Origin: Clostridia bacterium
Lineage (GTDB): Bacteria > Bacillota > Clostridia > Christensenellales > UBA1242
NCBI GenBank assembly: GCA_017478185.1
Contig: JAFVEA010000009.1
Coordinates: forward strand, 69,264-133,263
Direction of reading: 5' to 3'
DNA: 64,000 nucleotides
The notes beneath the pieces were generated by a model. That model did not search any database, was not told the origin of the DNA, and was given only the letters and a program-made list of their open reading frames with translations. This document shows positions 48,601 through 63,600 of this stretch, one piece after another; position 1 is the first letter of the stretch; every line of letters begins with the position of its first letter. The position numbers and the translations under genes were made by a program.

Positions 48601-51600
48601 GGCAACACCTTAAGGCTGGATTATAATATTTATCCAACCACAGCTTCTGTTTCAAATGTTTATGTTTATTATTTAACAAAAGATGCTTTTGAAAATTTAG
48701 GTTCAAATTCTGAAATTAAAACGGCTTTGTTAAAATTAATAAACAATGAAGGATTAAATGAAGATGAAGAAGGTTATTTTGCAAAAGAAGGCAACATAAA
48801 AGTTGAAAACAAAGTTGAAAACATAGACAAAAATTATGCACAGCTCACAACATACAGTTTATCTGAAAACAACGAAGCTTACCCTTGCATTGTGTTTAAA
48901 TATTTAAATGAAAGCAATGAAAGTGAATATTATTTTAGTGCATTCAAAGTTTTGTTATATAGGGCAATATCATCGTTCACAACAAAAACACAAGATATAA
49001 CCTTGCTTTATTCAGGAAACGGTGCTTATGACAATTATTCGACAGCAAGTCTTGAAGTTGAGATTAATCCCGGAAACACAACAGTTTCTATTGAAAGTGT
49101 TGAATGGTTTTTTGTTGATGAAAATGGAATTCCGGAAAACACGGGTATAACCAGTTCAACAACAACCTTATCCAAAAGTGGCGAAATTCAAATAGAGGGA
49201 ACAAATAAAAAAAGGGATGAAAACAAACTTTTAGGAGAGAGTGTTGGGGTTAAAGCGCTTGGTTTGCCTGCTTCTAGCAACAGTCAAACTTATTATGTTA
49301 AGGCAACCATAACTGATGTGAATGGCTCAGTTTATAGCATAATTTTTTCAATACAAATCAAAGCGCCTGTTTCAATAACCAATTTAACAGCTTTTAACTA
49401 TGATGATGAAAATGGAATTTATTTTAAGGCAAGTAATGGCTTAACAGAATATAGTGATAAAACAAAACTTGCCAGAAAAAACAGCTCAGAAAACAATATT
49501 CCAGAAAAATCTCAAATAAGTTATTTGGATATTTTGTTGGAAACGTCCGACGGCTCCACTCCAACCAACCCAAATCTTGCATACATCTTGTTTGATGCAA
49601 CAGTGAATGAAGGAGGAGTGTGGAGGCCAACACAAAGAGTGAAAAATTCTTACGCCTCATCAAGTGCGTGGCTTGGATATGATAAAGCTTTAGAAAAATA
49701 TTTCATAACCCCAATAGGTGCGGGCTATAGCCTTTTGTATGTTATTCCACAAGAGCAATTATCCACCGCAGTTGAAAACATTACAACAGCAGACACAATA
49801 TTAAGCATTTGCAGCAACATAAACAACAAAGATGTTGTAAAGATATTTAAAATAGCAGTTGCTGACGGCTATCAAACTTATTTAAGGCTTTTTAATGCCG
49901 ATGATGTTTTAGAGCTAGAAAACGAAGATGCCTTAGACAAAAACTATTATCTTATGAATGATATTGATATGACCGCAAAATCAATTTCTTTGATTGGAAC
50001 ACCAGAAAAGCCATTTTCTGGAACAATTCAAACAGTCACAACTTATGACAATGGATTCGAGTTTAAAATTGGCACAAAGACATATTATATTTATGAAAAC
50101 AAAGTTTATAGCGATGAAGCAAGAGAAAATGAGGTTACACTAACAGAAACAAAAACAGTGGATGGCGTAACTTATTATAAAGTTGGCAGCGTTGACAGCA
50201 CAGATTATTACTTAAAAACTTTTGACTATGGAAAGTTATACACATATTCATCTGGCAAAATGATTGAGGAGAGCGAAGATAGCGTAAGTGCCATAACAGA
50301 CCACGTGTTTGCAAATTCAGCAAAACACACCGTTCACACAATTTATGGAATAGGAATTGATAAAACACTTGAGCTAAACAATGAAAGCAACAATTCTTAT
50401 GGATTTTTTAGCGCATTTGCTGGAAGCATAAGCTATGTTAACTTTAGGTTTTCATATGTTAGATATAATTATAGCTATAATTTTGAAACCACAGAAACAA
50501 TTTTAGAATCTGGCAGTGAAAAAATCCCAGAAATATATCTGGGCGTTTTGGCAGGAAAAACTCTAACAAAAATAAATCAAACATATTCAACAAAAAGTGA
50601 ATATTATGGAAAGTATTTTAACGGAACTTTAATAACAGAAGAAAATTTTGAAAGCTTAGGAATAACTGTTAATGAAACGCTAATAGCAACAACATATAAT
50701 CCAAGCATTTTAAATTCATCAGTTTTTGTGGAAGAATTTTTGATAACTCAAAACTCAGAAAGCACACAAAACGCAAAAGTTTTTGCTGGAACTTTTGGGC
50801 TTAATGAGATTTCAAACATTGAAAACTTTAACATAACGTTAACTGGAACTTTAAAACAAACAAAAAACAAAGAATTCTTTTTTGGAGCTTTTAGTGGATG
50901 TAATAATGCAGAATTAACAAAAGAAATTTCTGTTTTTGTGAATGTTTCATCTCAAATTGATAACTCAGAAAATTTAAGTGTTGGATTTGGTGGAGCAATT
51001 GGAATAAACAAACAAAACATAGAAAACATAACAGTTTCAGGAAGCATTGTTGGTGGCGAAAAAGTTGCATATTTGGGTGGAATTGTTGGGCTATCAAGCG
51101 CCCAAATATTAAACTGCCGTTCATCAATTGTTTTGGCAAATGCCACTTATGTTGGTGGAATTGTTGGGCTTATAGATAACAGCAATATTGATAATTGTGT
51201 TTATGAAAATTATGCCACAAACAACAGCGTTTTAAGTTCTAATGTTCAAAACAGTTTTGTTGGTGGAATTGCTGGTGGAGTTAACAAAGGAAATATAACA
51301 AACTCTTATGTAATGATTTTTAATAATAGCGTTAAAAATCAAATTTATTCAACAAATGTTGCTGGTGGAGTTGTTGGAGCAGCATCAAATAACTGTGAAA
51401 TTTCAAAAAGCTTTTTCTCAGGCAATATTTATGCTAACAAAGCATCAGGGCTTGTTGGAAACTTGAGCAATACACTAACAATTGAAAACGCTTATGTTGT
51501 TGGCGAGCTTAGAACAGAAGACGACGCTTATCTTTTGGTTGATAATTCAGCCACAGTCAAAACAAGTTATTCAGCTTTGGTAGGTTATTTAGTTCAAAAT

Positions 51601-54600
51601 GGAGAAGAAACATTAACGAAATTTTACTTAACAAATGGTGGAACGCTTACAACACTTACAGATGTTTATTATTTGTCTGGCACAAGCACTCAAACTGACG
51701 CAACTCCTTTGTCATCAAGCGAGATGCAACAGAAAGATAATTTTGGTGATGATTTTGGCTTTGGAAATGTTTGGGAAATTATTGCAAGTAAAAACTATGG
51801 CTATCCATATCTAATTGGTTTATATCCAGAAATCCCAACAGGATTTAATGTGGAATTAAAGAAAACCACTGGAGTTTATGAGGTTTTGAGCGAGCAATCA
51901 AATATTAAAAAAGTTATCATAAACTTAAGTGAGTTTAAAGACGAAACTCAAAACATAAAAATTTCTGATTTGTTTGAAATCACAGAAAACCCAAGCAGTT
52001 TGTCTAATCAAGAGGCTTCGAATGAAGAAGTGTTAAAATCTATTCAAATAAATGTTTTAAATCAAAACACAAGAGTTTTGAATGTGTTTAACTTAAATTT
52101 ATATGACTTAACCATAAGCATAAAAGAAATTGGCTTGGGTGTTTTAACAGTTTCATCAAAACTTAACCCAGAAGCAAACTTTGTTTTGCAAATTTATGTT
52201 ATAAATGGTTTTAATGACTATACTTTAACAAAAAATGGAACAGAAATAAACAATACCAGCATTAGCTTAGAAAAAGATGAAGTTTATAACTTTGTTGCAA
52301 CATATTTAAAAACCATAGCAACAAGCACTCAAACTTCAGAGGGTGGCACCACATCTTCTGGCGAAGAAACAACAATTCAAGTTGATGCCACAAAAGTTTC
52401 TGGTGGAATTGTGTTTAGGCTTGAAGAGGGAAAAGTGACTTTTGGTGAAGATGAGTTTTCTAAAGTTATAAACACTGGCACCCAAAAAACAAGGCAAGAA
52501 ATAATAACAGAAATACTTAATAAAAGCTCATTAGAAGCTAAACAAAATGTTTTGAAAACTAACTATCCAAACTCAAGCATAACACAAGATGGAAGCAATT
52601 ATAAGCTTTTTGTTAATGGCAGAAATTATGCAGATATTGAAAATGGCAATGTTTATGTTTATATGTATGTTGAAAATTATTCAAACATTGTTGTAAGGCC
52701 AACAGAGCTTGCTTCAAACTTGAGTGTGGATGTTTTTGCTTATTTTGTTGGAAGCTTTAAAAATGGTAACGCAACAGAACAAGAAATTTATCTTTTAGAT
52801 TCATCCAAAAAAACTTTTACAGTGAGCATAAATTCAGGCATAAAAGAATTAAAAGTGAACGGCAGTTCAAGTTTTGAATATATAAGCAGCATAAAAGCTT
52901 CAGGAAAAGCAGAAATAGACATTGAAATTGTTTCGGATTCTCCAAGTGACATAGATAAAGGAGCTCAGTTAACACTATTTAAGGTTAACACAGCTGTTAT
53001 AAGAGCGGCTAACACTACGGTTTATGACCAATATGGCCACAACGGGGCGGTTTATCAAAACATAAATGATTATTTTGGCAAATATTATTTTTATGATAAC
53101 AATTTAACAGAGATAACACTTAAAAATGCTGTTATTTATGAAAATTTAATTATTTTAAACCTCGGCACTGAAGAGGAAGTTGATTTAAATAATTTAAATC
53201 CAAATTATATTCGTGATTTTACAACAACACAAAGCTCAAGCAATATGAAAAAACAAACATTTAGCTTTAGCTTTGTTCAAAGTTATTATAAACAGTTAAC
53301 TGAGCCACAAGTGTTTAAACTTGTTGTAACAAACTATGACAATAAAAAGATTGAAAGAGAAGTTTACTTTAGGTTTGTTCCAGAAAGCATTTCAGACATT
53401 GAACTTCATCATTATGCTGATGCAGAATTTTCAGAAAATAATCAAACAATGGTTTCTTCATACTTAATAAACGCAGGAAGTGTTCCATCAGACACAATTT
53501 TGGCTGGGCAATATGGACTTTTGGAACTAAAATTATTGCCAGAATATGCAAATTTTGACAAAATTGAAATAACTTCAGTGGGCGATAAAACAAATGATAG
53601 AATTTCATTTAAACAACTTGCAAGAAGCATAACTCAAGGCGAAGGCAATTCACTTCAAACAAAATATTATGTTTATGATTCAAACATAACGCAAGCGCTT
53701 TCAAACACACTTGAGCTAGAAAAAGTTTCAAATTATTTTGACGGAGCAGAGCCATATTACAACTATGACGGAACAATTTGGCTTCAAACTCTTGTGTCTA
53801 AACAAAATGTTATTAACACAAAGTTCTTTATCACAATAACAGTTTATTATAACGGAGTTCCAGAAAGCTTTGAAAAAGAAATTCAAGTTGATTCCTCCCT
53901 TGTTTTGGGGTGGAGTTTTGACGGGCTCACAAAAGAGGCCGATTCTTTGATGCCAACAGCATATATTGTTAGCGGACTTACTTATAAAAGCAAACTAACA
54001 TTAAACAAACAAGGTGAATTTTCAAGCATTAGTGATGTTAACATAACAAAAATTTCTGGAAGTGAAAGCGGAAACTTGATTGTAAATAGTGTTGATACCA
54101 CATACACTTACACAGTTGATGCAACTAACGCTCAAATTGGAGATGTTTTTGAAGTTCAAGTTGAGGGAAGAAAGAGCATGATTGCATTAAACTCAAACTC
54201 AGTTTATGTTAGAAAAATTGTTAGAACCATAAGATTTGTTGTTGTTGACTTTATCTTAAAAGATGACGCTTTGCAAGTTAAAATTGATGAAAATGATGAA
54301 AGCAAGGGTTATTCACATGAAATGGTTTATGCATATGAAAAGCCATACAAATTTGATATTGTTGCAAACGAAAGCAACATTGAAGTTGCCACAAACGGTG
54401 AAGAAAGTTTAAATGCATTTATCAAAAGTTTAAACACAGACAAATATCAAATGTTTAGCATAAGGCTTCAAAACAGTGACGGCTCCTACACAACAAAAAT
54501 GCTTAATGAAGTTGCAAAAAATAATTTGTTACTTTATAGCTTTATAAAAATGGGTAATGGTGAAGAAGACAAATTAGGAAATTCAGCAAAACCTGTTTAT

Positions 54601-57600
54601 GATGGCGCAAACTGTTATATAAAATATGTTTCTGGAAGTGGTTATTATGTTTGCCCAATAAATCAAGCTTCAGACACAAAAATTTATTTAAACAGATTGT
54701 GTTATGACTATGATTTGAGTGGGCACCTTGTTTTAACAAAAGAGCCAAACATTGCATATAATTCTGCAGAAAATAGTGAGTGGAGTGAAGACGCAAACAA
54801 GATGTATAGCTATAAATCTCCAGAAAATGAAAATATTTTTGGCGTTGTTCCAGACATAGAAATAACCATAAACTTTGTTCAAAAAACTTCAATTGACAAT
54901 CCTATTCCAATCCACACTGAAAATGAATTTTTGGCAATGCGAGAGGGTGCGGATTATATTTTGATGAACGATTTGCAGTTTGGGGGAATAATAAATGATG
55001 AACAAAAACCACTTTATGAGCCAATCAACACAGCAATTGCAAGTTTGGACGGAAACGGAAAAACAATAACAATAAAAGAATTTGTAAGTTTTGAAAATCA
55101 AACAACTTATAACTTAGGACTTTTTGGAACAGTTTCAAACACAACAATTTTGAAAAACTTAACTGTTTGTTATGAATCAATGAACCTTTCGTTAGAAAGT
55201 TTAGAAACTTTAAACTTTGGTGGAATTTGTGCAATAAACAATGGAATAATAACAAACTGTGAAGTTAGAAACATAACGAATGCAGAAAACAATGCAAGCT
55301 TGTCTTTTGAGGGAAACACAGATGCAACAACAGTGTTTATGTTTGGTGGGCTTTGCGCTCAAAACAACAAAAACATAACAAACAGCCGTGTTAAAAACCT
55401 AAACTTAACAGCAAGCGGAATTGTTGCTGGTTTTGCTGCTCAAAACAGCGGTGTGATTTCAGCTTGTTACACCAATTTTGGAATTGTTAAAAACACATCA
55501 ACTCAAAACATTGCAAATATTGCCGTAACAGCAGGTTTTGTTGCTCAAAACAGCGGAAGGGTTTTGGCAAGCTATGTTGGAGTTGGCTATCTTGAAGAAA
55601 CTGAAGAGCATGGCAAGGTTGTTTCTCAAACACAGCAAATTTCATCAAATGTTGATGTTGGTGGATTTGCTTACATAAACTCAGGAGAAATTTCCGACAG
55701 TTTTTGTGCAATAAGTTTAAGTATTGAAAATCGCTCTCTAAACGCTTATTCTGGTGGATTTGTGTTTACAAATGAAAAAGATGCAAAAATCAATAGGTGT
55801 TACACCATTTCAAAAATTCAAACATATTCAAGGTCACACACACCATTTATTGGGCCAAGCAAAACATCAAATGCATTAAATTATGTTAATGCGCTTGACA
55901 TAAACGATTGTTATTATTATGATTCTGGTTTTGGAACAGAAACAATAACGCTTACAAATGAACTTGGCGTTAACTCACTTTCAATAAAACAATTTGCCAA
56001 CACAAACAACAGAGAAATTAGCTGTTTTGAAGCCTACAGCGTTTCAAAATATTCAGACATCTCTCAAGAAATTTCAAGCGTTTGGACTTTTGTTGATGCT
56101 CAAAACGCATACTTTAGAACAGAAACTTTGTTTGACAACAAACTTAACAAACAAATTTTGGGGCCTCAACTTGTTTATGCAAACTTGAAGATAAATCCAA
56201 ATCGAGAATTTGATAAATATGAAAACAACAATTATGTTTACACTGAAAAATGTGATTATAATTATGAAAACATCTTAAGAAAAGAGGAAAGAGATGTTAG
56301 AATTATAGACAGCGCTGAAAAATTTGTGGCATATTTAGAAAAAGATATAGAACATAATGATGTTATAAAAGAAAGTTATAGGCTTGTTGATGACATAGAC
56401 TTGTCAACAGTTGATATGTCAACATATAACACCAAAACTTTTGTGGGGAGTTTGGACGGAAATGGCTTTACAATCAAAAACATAAACATATTGTCAACAG
56501 ATGTTTCTTCTGTCGGTCTTTTTGGAATTATTGGAGATGGTGAAGCAAAAACTTTTGCAAGCATTCATGATGTTAATTTGCAAGTTGGCTTAATTAATGC
56601 AACAAATGCAAAATATGTTGGGGCGCTTGCTGGAAACATTCAAAATTCTGTTTTGTCTAACATTTCTGTTAGCGAAACAAACAGCAATAATATTCAAATT
56701 TTTGGTAAAAACATGGTTGGTGGACTTGCCGGAAAAATTGAAGGCCTTTCAAGGGTTAGTGGAATAACTAGCTCAGTGTCGGTTTCGGCTGGTTTTTCTG
56801 AGAATTATACAGAAAATCTTATTTATAACAGTGATTTGTTAAGCCTTTATCAAGTTGAGGGTGGAAGCACATATATTTTTGAAAATATTCCTAATAAATC
56901 TATTAATGATGAATCAAAGCTATGTTATGCTGGTGGAATTTTTGGAGTGGCAGACCTAACACCGTCAGACAGTGTGATTGTTAATAAAAATAGCTTTAAC
57001 GAATCAAGAATTAAAAACCTAAAAGTTGTTGGCGCAAGCAAAATCATAGGTGCAACTTCTGGTGGAGTTTTTGGGCTTTTGGGAGCAAGAACTTATGCAA
57101 CTGATATTGAAAAGATAACAGACCAAAACAGTTACATAAAAAGTGCAAGATTTTCAGGTGGAATTGTTGGAGAAAACCATGGAACATTAAATTATGCACG
57201 ACTTGTTTATCAAAAAGCTATTCAAGATGCAATTGACGGCTCATCGTATGTTGGCGCAACAAACACAAATGAAAATTACAACTTGTTTAGAAATGACAGT
57301 TCAACAACAGAATTTTCAAAAGGTGTTGGCGGACTTGTTGGATTTAACTTTGGTTTAACCATTGGAAAAGAAAACATCACAACGGGAGTTATTACAAACA
57401 GTTATAACAAAGTTAAAGTTTATGATGAAAAAGCAGACATAATTGGTGGACTTGTTGGAATTTCTGTTGGTGGAAATTTTGATAGCAACTATGTAACAAG
57501 TTCAGTTGGTGGTTCAAAACAAAGTTACACTGGAGGAGCAATTGGTTATGTTGCAGCACTAAATGATGAAAAAATGGTTGACATAATCATTTCACCTTTT

Positions 57601-60600
57601 GATAAAATCCCTTATGATGCATTTGAGTTTTTAGGGCAAATATTTGTTGTTAATGTTGTTGATGATAATCCAGTTTTGGCAATAAAGAACTCTTCATCAA
57701 CCATACAGCTAGACAAAAAATCAGCAAAAGAAGAAGAGCTTGTTTATGATGCAGTATATAATGGAGTAACTTACACCTTAACAGTTCCAATCAAAAACAA
57801 ACAAATAGATAATAGTGCCATAGGTGTGACTGAATCTTACGATAATTCAAAAACATATGAAGTTGGCAAGAAAGTGAAATATGGCAATATGGTTTATGAA
57901 TGTATAGTTGCAATAACAACGCCTGAAGCTTGGAATACATCGCACTGGCGAAATATAAATGTAATTTGTCAAAAGATTGGTGAAACGCCATATCCAATTT
58001 TGGTTGACAAGCGCCGTTATGACGGAATGGATGAGCAAACACTTGTCATAAACAACACAATTGCTCGCAACAACTGGGCATATAGTGATTATAACAGGCT
58101 TTTATCCATTAAAGAGAACGGAAAGCTGGGTGGATTTATTGGAGTGGTAGGAGCCAATGCTTCCATACAATCTGCACACAAATATAATACTAAAGACTAC
58201 AGCCCAACTGAAGTGAGTGAAGAATATAACTTCTATGTTTCAAGAATATTCCCAAATCAACCTCAAATCAATTCAAATCCAAATTCTGGACAAATTTTAG
58301 ATTGCATTGGCTATGACCCAAGAAATCAAGAATCATTTGATATTAATTGGAATGTCACCTTCAGCCAAACAGAACAATTTACAATAAACAACAAAAATTA
58401 TTATTTAAAAAGTGAAAGTGAAAGTAAAAAATTGTATTTATATTATATAGATATAGATAATTACTCGACATATATTTCAGAACTTACATACAATTTTGGC
58501 CATGAAAACGCATTTATTATAGACGGTCAGTTATATTATTATTATGAAGAACAAGATAACAGCATCTATAAAATTTATGCAGAGCCAGCATTTTTGGCAA
58601 CAGGCCTCACAAGATATGAGATGTTTGCAAACAGTTATAACAAAACACATGTTAGTGACAGAATAAGTAGGCATTGGTCTGCTTATAATTATGGTCAGCT
58701 TCAAAGTGACGGCTCATACAAAATCACCGTTTTTGACAGCGCTTTAATGCCAATTTATAACAAAACAACAACAATTATTAAACTACCAATTTTCACAGTT
58801 GAAGAATTTAAATCCATAAAAAATATGCCAAGTTTGGATTATATTCTTATGAATGACCTTGATTTTGGCGGAGAAGGGATTAGTTTGTGTGGCGCTAATG
58901 AGCCATTTACGGGAACTTTTGACGGAAACGGACACACACTTTGCAACATTTCACCAACAAACGGCACTCTAACTGGAATTTTTGGCGTTACCGATGGCGC
59001 AGAAATATACAACCTAAAAATCTCTGGAGTTGTTGCCCAAATCAATTCACTTGATTCAGATTTTGGTGTGTTGGCAAGCAGAGCAACAAACACAGTTTTT
59101 GAAAACATAGAAATTTTGAATGGATATAATTATCAAGTCACCCAAGTAAATTATGTTGGAAAAATGTTTGAACATAACGGCAACAGCTATTATATTGAAG
59201 GAAATACTATTAGGGAATTAGAAAATAACAACAGCGTTGTTGGCACAATAGCTGATGGCCAAGTTAATATAGACGAAGAAACTTATGCTATTAATACTAT
59301 GTCTTCTTATGCAACATTCACATTAAATGGAACAACTTATTGGTTTAAAAATGTTAATTTGTTTTATAAATCAGGAAGTGATTATATTATTTCAGTTGGA
59401 GATTCAAAAGTTTGTTACAAAGACGAAGATACAACAAAAGAAATCGACATTGAGAGCGGAGAAAATGATATATTCTTTAAAATAAAATACGCAACATATT
59501 TGCTTGAGAGAAAAACCATAAAAATAACAAATAACAAATTTGACATAGGCGATGAAACTTACACAATAGATAGAGATAACCAAAAAATCTATATGCAAAA
59601 CGGAAGTTTTGTGGAAATTAAAGACAATTTCTTTACAATTTCTGACACAACTTATCACTATGAAGTCAATAATATTGCAATAATAATGGTTACAAAAAAG
59701 AGCGAGCAAAATCTTATTTCATTAAATCTTTGGGGTGAGTATAACCACAACATTGGTGGGCTTGTTGGGGAATATTTTGTAGGCGTAAACGGCAAGCTAG
59801 AAAATGTTAGCGTTGACTGTGATTTTGAGATAACCACATCAAAAGAAAGTGGTGGCATAAACATTGGAGGAGTTGTTGGAAAAGTTGTTGGCGAAGGCTA
59901 CACAACAACAGTTTCTAACAGCCAGTTTAAAGGTAATTTAACAACAAGTTGTTATGGCAACATTGGAGGATTTGTTGGGCAAACCTCAATGGCTCATTAC
60001 AGCAACAATGTTGTTTTGGGTGAAGTTACTCTAAATGCCATAAGTGCCGTAGCGCCAAACGTTGGTGGGTTTGTTGGATATGCAAGCCCAATACAAAAAC
60101 AAATTGGTGGAGGCGAGATTTCAATAACACAAAACCTCTTTGAAGGAATAACAGTTCTAAACTCAATTAATGTTAACATATTAAGTCAAGGTTCAAAATT
60201 CTATGTTGGTGGATTTGCTGGAGAATTTAATGGTTCAGCATACAATATGGTTATTGCTCCAGATGTTTATGTTAACAGTGGTTCTTATGAAATTACCACT
60301 TATGACAACTATGACACATCAAGCGGAAGCGCAAATGCTTTAACTTCACAACAAATAACAGGTTTTGTGGCAAACACAGTTAACTCAAAATCATATGTGG
60401 CAAATGGAGATAGGTTTGTTGGAATTCAAAACATAGAAATTTTGGCAACATTCTATAACAACAGTATGTTTGAAAACATAAATCCAGTTATAAGAGAAAG
60501 TGCAACAATTTCTTCAGACGTAGGCCCCGCTTATACAAATATTTATTATGACCAAAACTTAAGTTTGCTTTCAGTCTGTGATGATCGTTTTGCAAAAACA

Positions 60601-63600
60601 ACCAGTGACTTTTTAGATAAAAACATTTTTGGTGAGTTAACAATAGTTAACAATCCAACATCATCTGGTGAATCATCAGAAAGCACTGAACAAAGCGCGC
60701 AATCAGAAAGCACGCAATCAATCAATAAAATTGCAATAACAAGTTCATTAACAAAACTAGGTGTTTATAACGTAACAAATGATGTATATCAAAACAGATC
60801 AAGTTTAATAAATTCTGGTTCAAAATTAAATCCACGTCAAATTAGCAATTTAAACGACTTAAACAGCTTGCCTTCATCAACATTCAATTATTATGTTCAA
60901 ACAGCTAACATAGAGGGCGTAAACATTCAAGATTCCAGAAAACTTAATGGTTTTTATAACGGAAACAACTTTAGTGTTAAATTTAGTGATGTTCAAAATT
61001 CTGTTTTTGGAACAGAAGTTCAAAATGATGCAACACAAAACTCAAACAGCAAAAAACAAATTGCATTGTTTGAATGCGTTAACAAAAGCGTTGTGAGCAG
61101 TTTGTCTGTTTGTGGTGATGTGAGAATCAACATAAAAACTTCAACAAGCGGAAGCCGAGTTTTGATTGGTCTTGTTGTTGGCTCACTTGAAAAAGGTTCA
61201 GTTATTTATGGAACTTATGCAACCGGCAAATTAACAGTTGAAGATGATGACTTAGCTCAAGTTGTTGGCGGACTTTGTGGAGGAATGTTTGACGGGCAAA
61301 TTATTGATTCTGGCTGTAATGTTAACTTGTTTGTTAACGGTTCAGGCGATGTAACAAGAGTTGGAGGGCTTGTTGGAACAATTGGCCACACTAGTGAAAT
61401 AAACAAAACTTATAGTGATTGCAGAGTTGATGTTGTTTCAAACAGTGGTTTAGAGCCAGATGTTAGATATGTTGTTGGTGAGCCACTTTTTGATGGTGAA
61501 AACACCATAACAATTTCAAGCTTGTCAATCACACAAAATGGAAACACCATAAATTTAAGTGCTGGAACAGTGTTTAGTTGTTCTGAACAATTAAATAATG
61601 GAACAAACACAAATGTTTCAATTACTGTTTATAAAAATAATAACAACTTGTTCTATAGCATTAAAGATAGCTTCTATAATGGTATGATAAAAATAAGCAA
61701 CAATTCAGAAAATACTTTTGTTGGCGGACTTGTTGGAGGAGCAATAAAGGCAGATAACTTCCATTCAACAACAGCTATTTATGGCGAGTGTTACGCAAAA
61801 GATTCCTACAGCGTTGCAAACTTTGTAAACAGCAATTTTGATGCAATCATCTCTTCTGTTGGAAAAATGAATGTTAAAAATGTTTATTACAGCAACAAAA
61901 CAAACACAATATCTAACACAGCAACACCATTTAGCGTTGTTGATTCAATTGGTGGCAGTGTTTTGAAAAAAGATAGTTCAAACTCTTTAACATGGAACAC
62001 TAATGCTTGGGTAAGTTCACCAAACACACCAATTCAAAATAATTTGCTTCCAATCCCTTATGCAATCAAAAACTTAGGAATTTTAAGTGATTCTGTTTTG
62101 ATAAAATCAGAAGAAGAATTAAATTATTATTTAAACCACTCACAAGAGGGAGCAACATACACGCTTAACAGCGATATGGACTTTTCAAAAATGAGCACAG
62201 TCACAAAATTTGTTGGAACGCTGGACGGAAATGGCTATAAAATTTATAATATTAACAGCACATTCATAACAACAAACAACGGAACAATCAAAAATGTTGA
62301 ATTTGTGAACAACAATGGCATAAATGTGATATACAGCAACATTGGAACAGTTCAAAATGTTTATGTTCACTATGGTGAAAACGTATCAGTTTTGAACAGT
62401 GGAACAATAACAGATTGTATGATTGGCGATGCCAACGCCACAAACAGCACTGGTGGTTTGATTTCACGAACAATAAACTATGATGATATTTTGTCTAGCG
62501 ACCTAGATTTTGTTAGCACTTGGACTGTTTTGTATGATGATAGCGATAGCACGCAAGGCAAATTATGGCTTCAAACTTTTGCAAAATCAACAAACACAAT
62601 TTCAACCTTTGATGAGCCAAACAAAAACATTGCAGAAACAATAACCTACACAATTGACCGTGAAAACAATATTATAAAACAAGGTGAAACACAAGTTGCA
62701 ACAATAAGTGAAGATAAGTTTGAAATTGACGGCGTAACTTTCACAATTTCAAGTTCTGAAACAACAAAAACAATAACAACATATAGCATTTCAACAAAAG
62801 AGCAATATGCTGAAGTTTTGAGATATTTAAACGCTTTGGAAACATTGCCAAATGAAGTTGTTATAAAACTTGCTGGAGATATTGATTTTGAAGGCATGAT
62901 TATAAACAAACTAAACAAAGACATAACTCTTAATGGAAACAACGGAAAAACAATGAAAAACTTTGGTGTTGTTAACGATGCTTTGTTTAATGATTCTTCA
63001 AACATTTTTGATGTAACATTTTCTAATGTTAACTTCTATGGAAATAAAGGCACATCAAACTATTCATTGCTTGTTGATGAAAACAAAGGAACAATTTCAA
63101 ATGTAACAATCGAAAACATCGTGTTTAGCGTTAAATCTCAAGCAACAAATGTTGGCTTAATTGCATCAACGTTAAACAAAGACCTTTCAAACATAACAAT
63201 TGAAAATGTTGTTATAAACACAAACGAGGCAGAAAACCTTGGAGCAATTGTTCCAGTTGCTAACTCAGGCAAAACATTAACTGACATCACAATAAGTGGC
63301 TTAAAAATCAACACAAAAGCAAACTATGTTGGTGGAGTTGTTGGAACAAACAGCGGAACAATTTCAAACATTAACTTAGAAACAATTACAATAACAGGAA
63401 CAAAAACCATTGGTGGAGTTGCTGGAACAAACAGTGGAGAAATTTCTAATATAACTCTAAAAGATTATAACATCACAAGCACAGCTTCAAGTGATAGTTA
63501 TTATGTTGGAGGAGTTGTTGGAAAAAACGAGGGCACAATTTCAAACATAACAATTAGCAAAAACAATGAAAACAACACAATATCGGCGGCTAATGCAGTT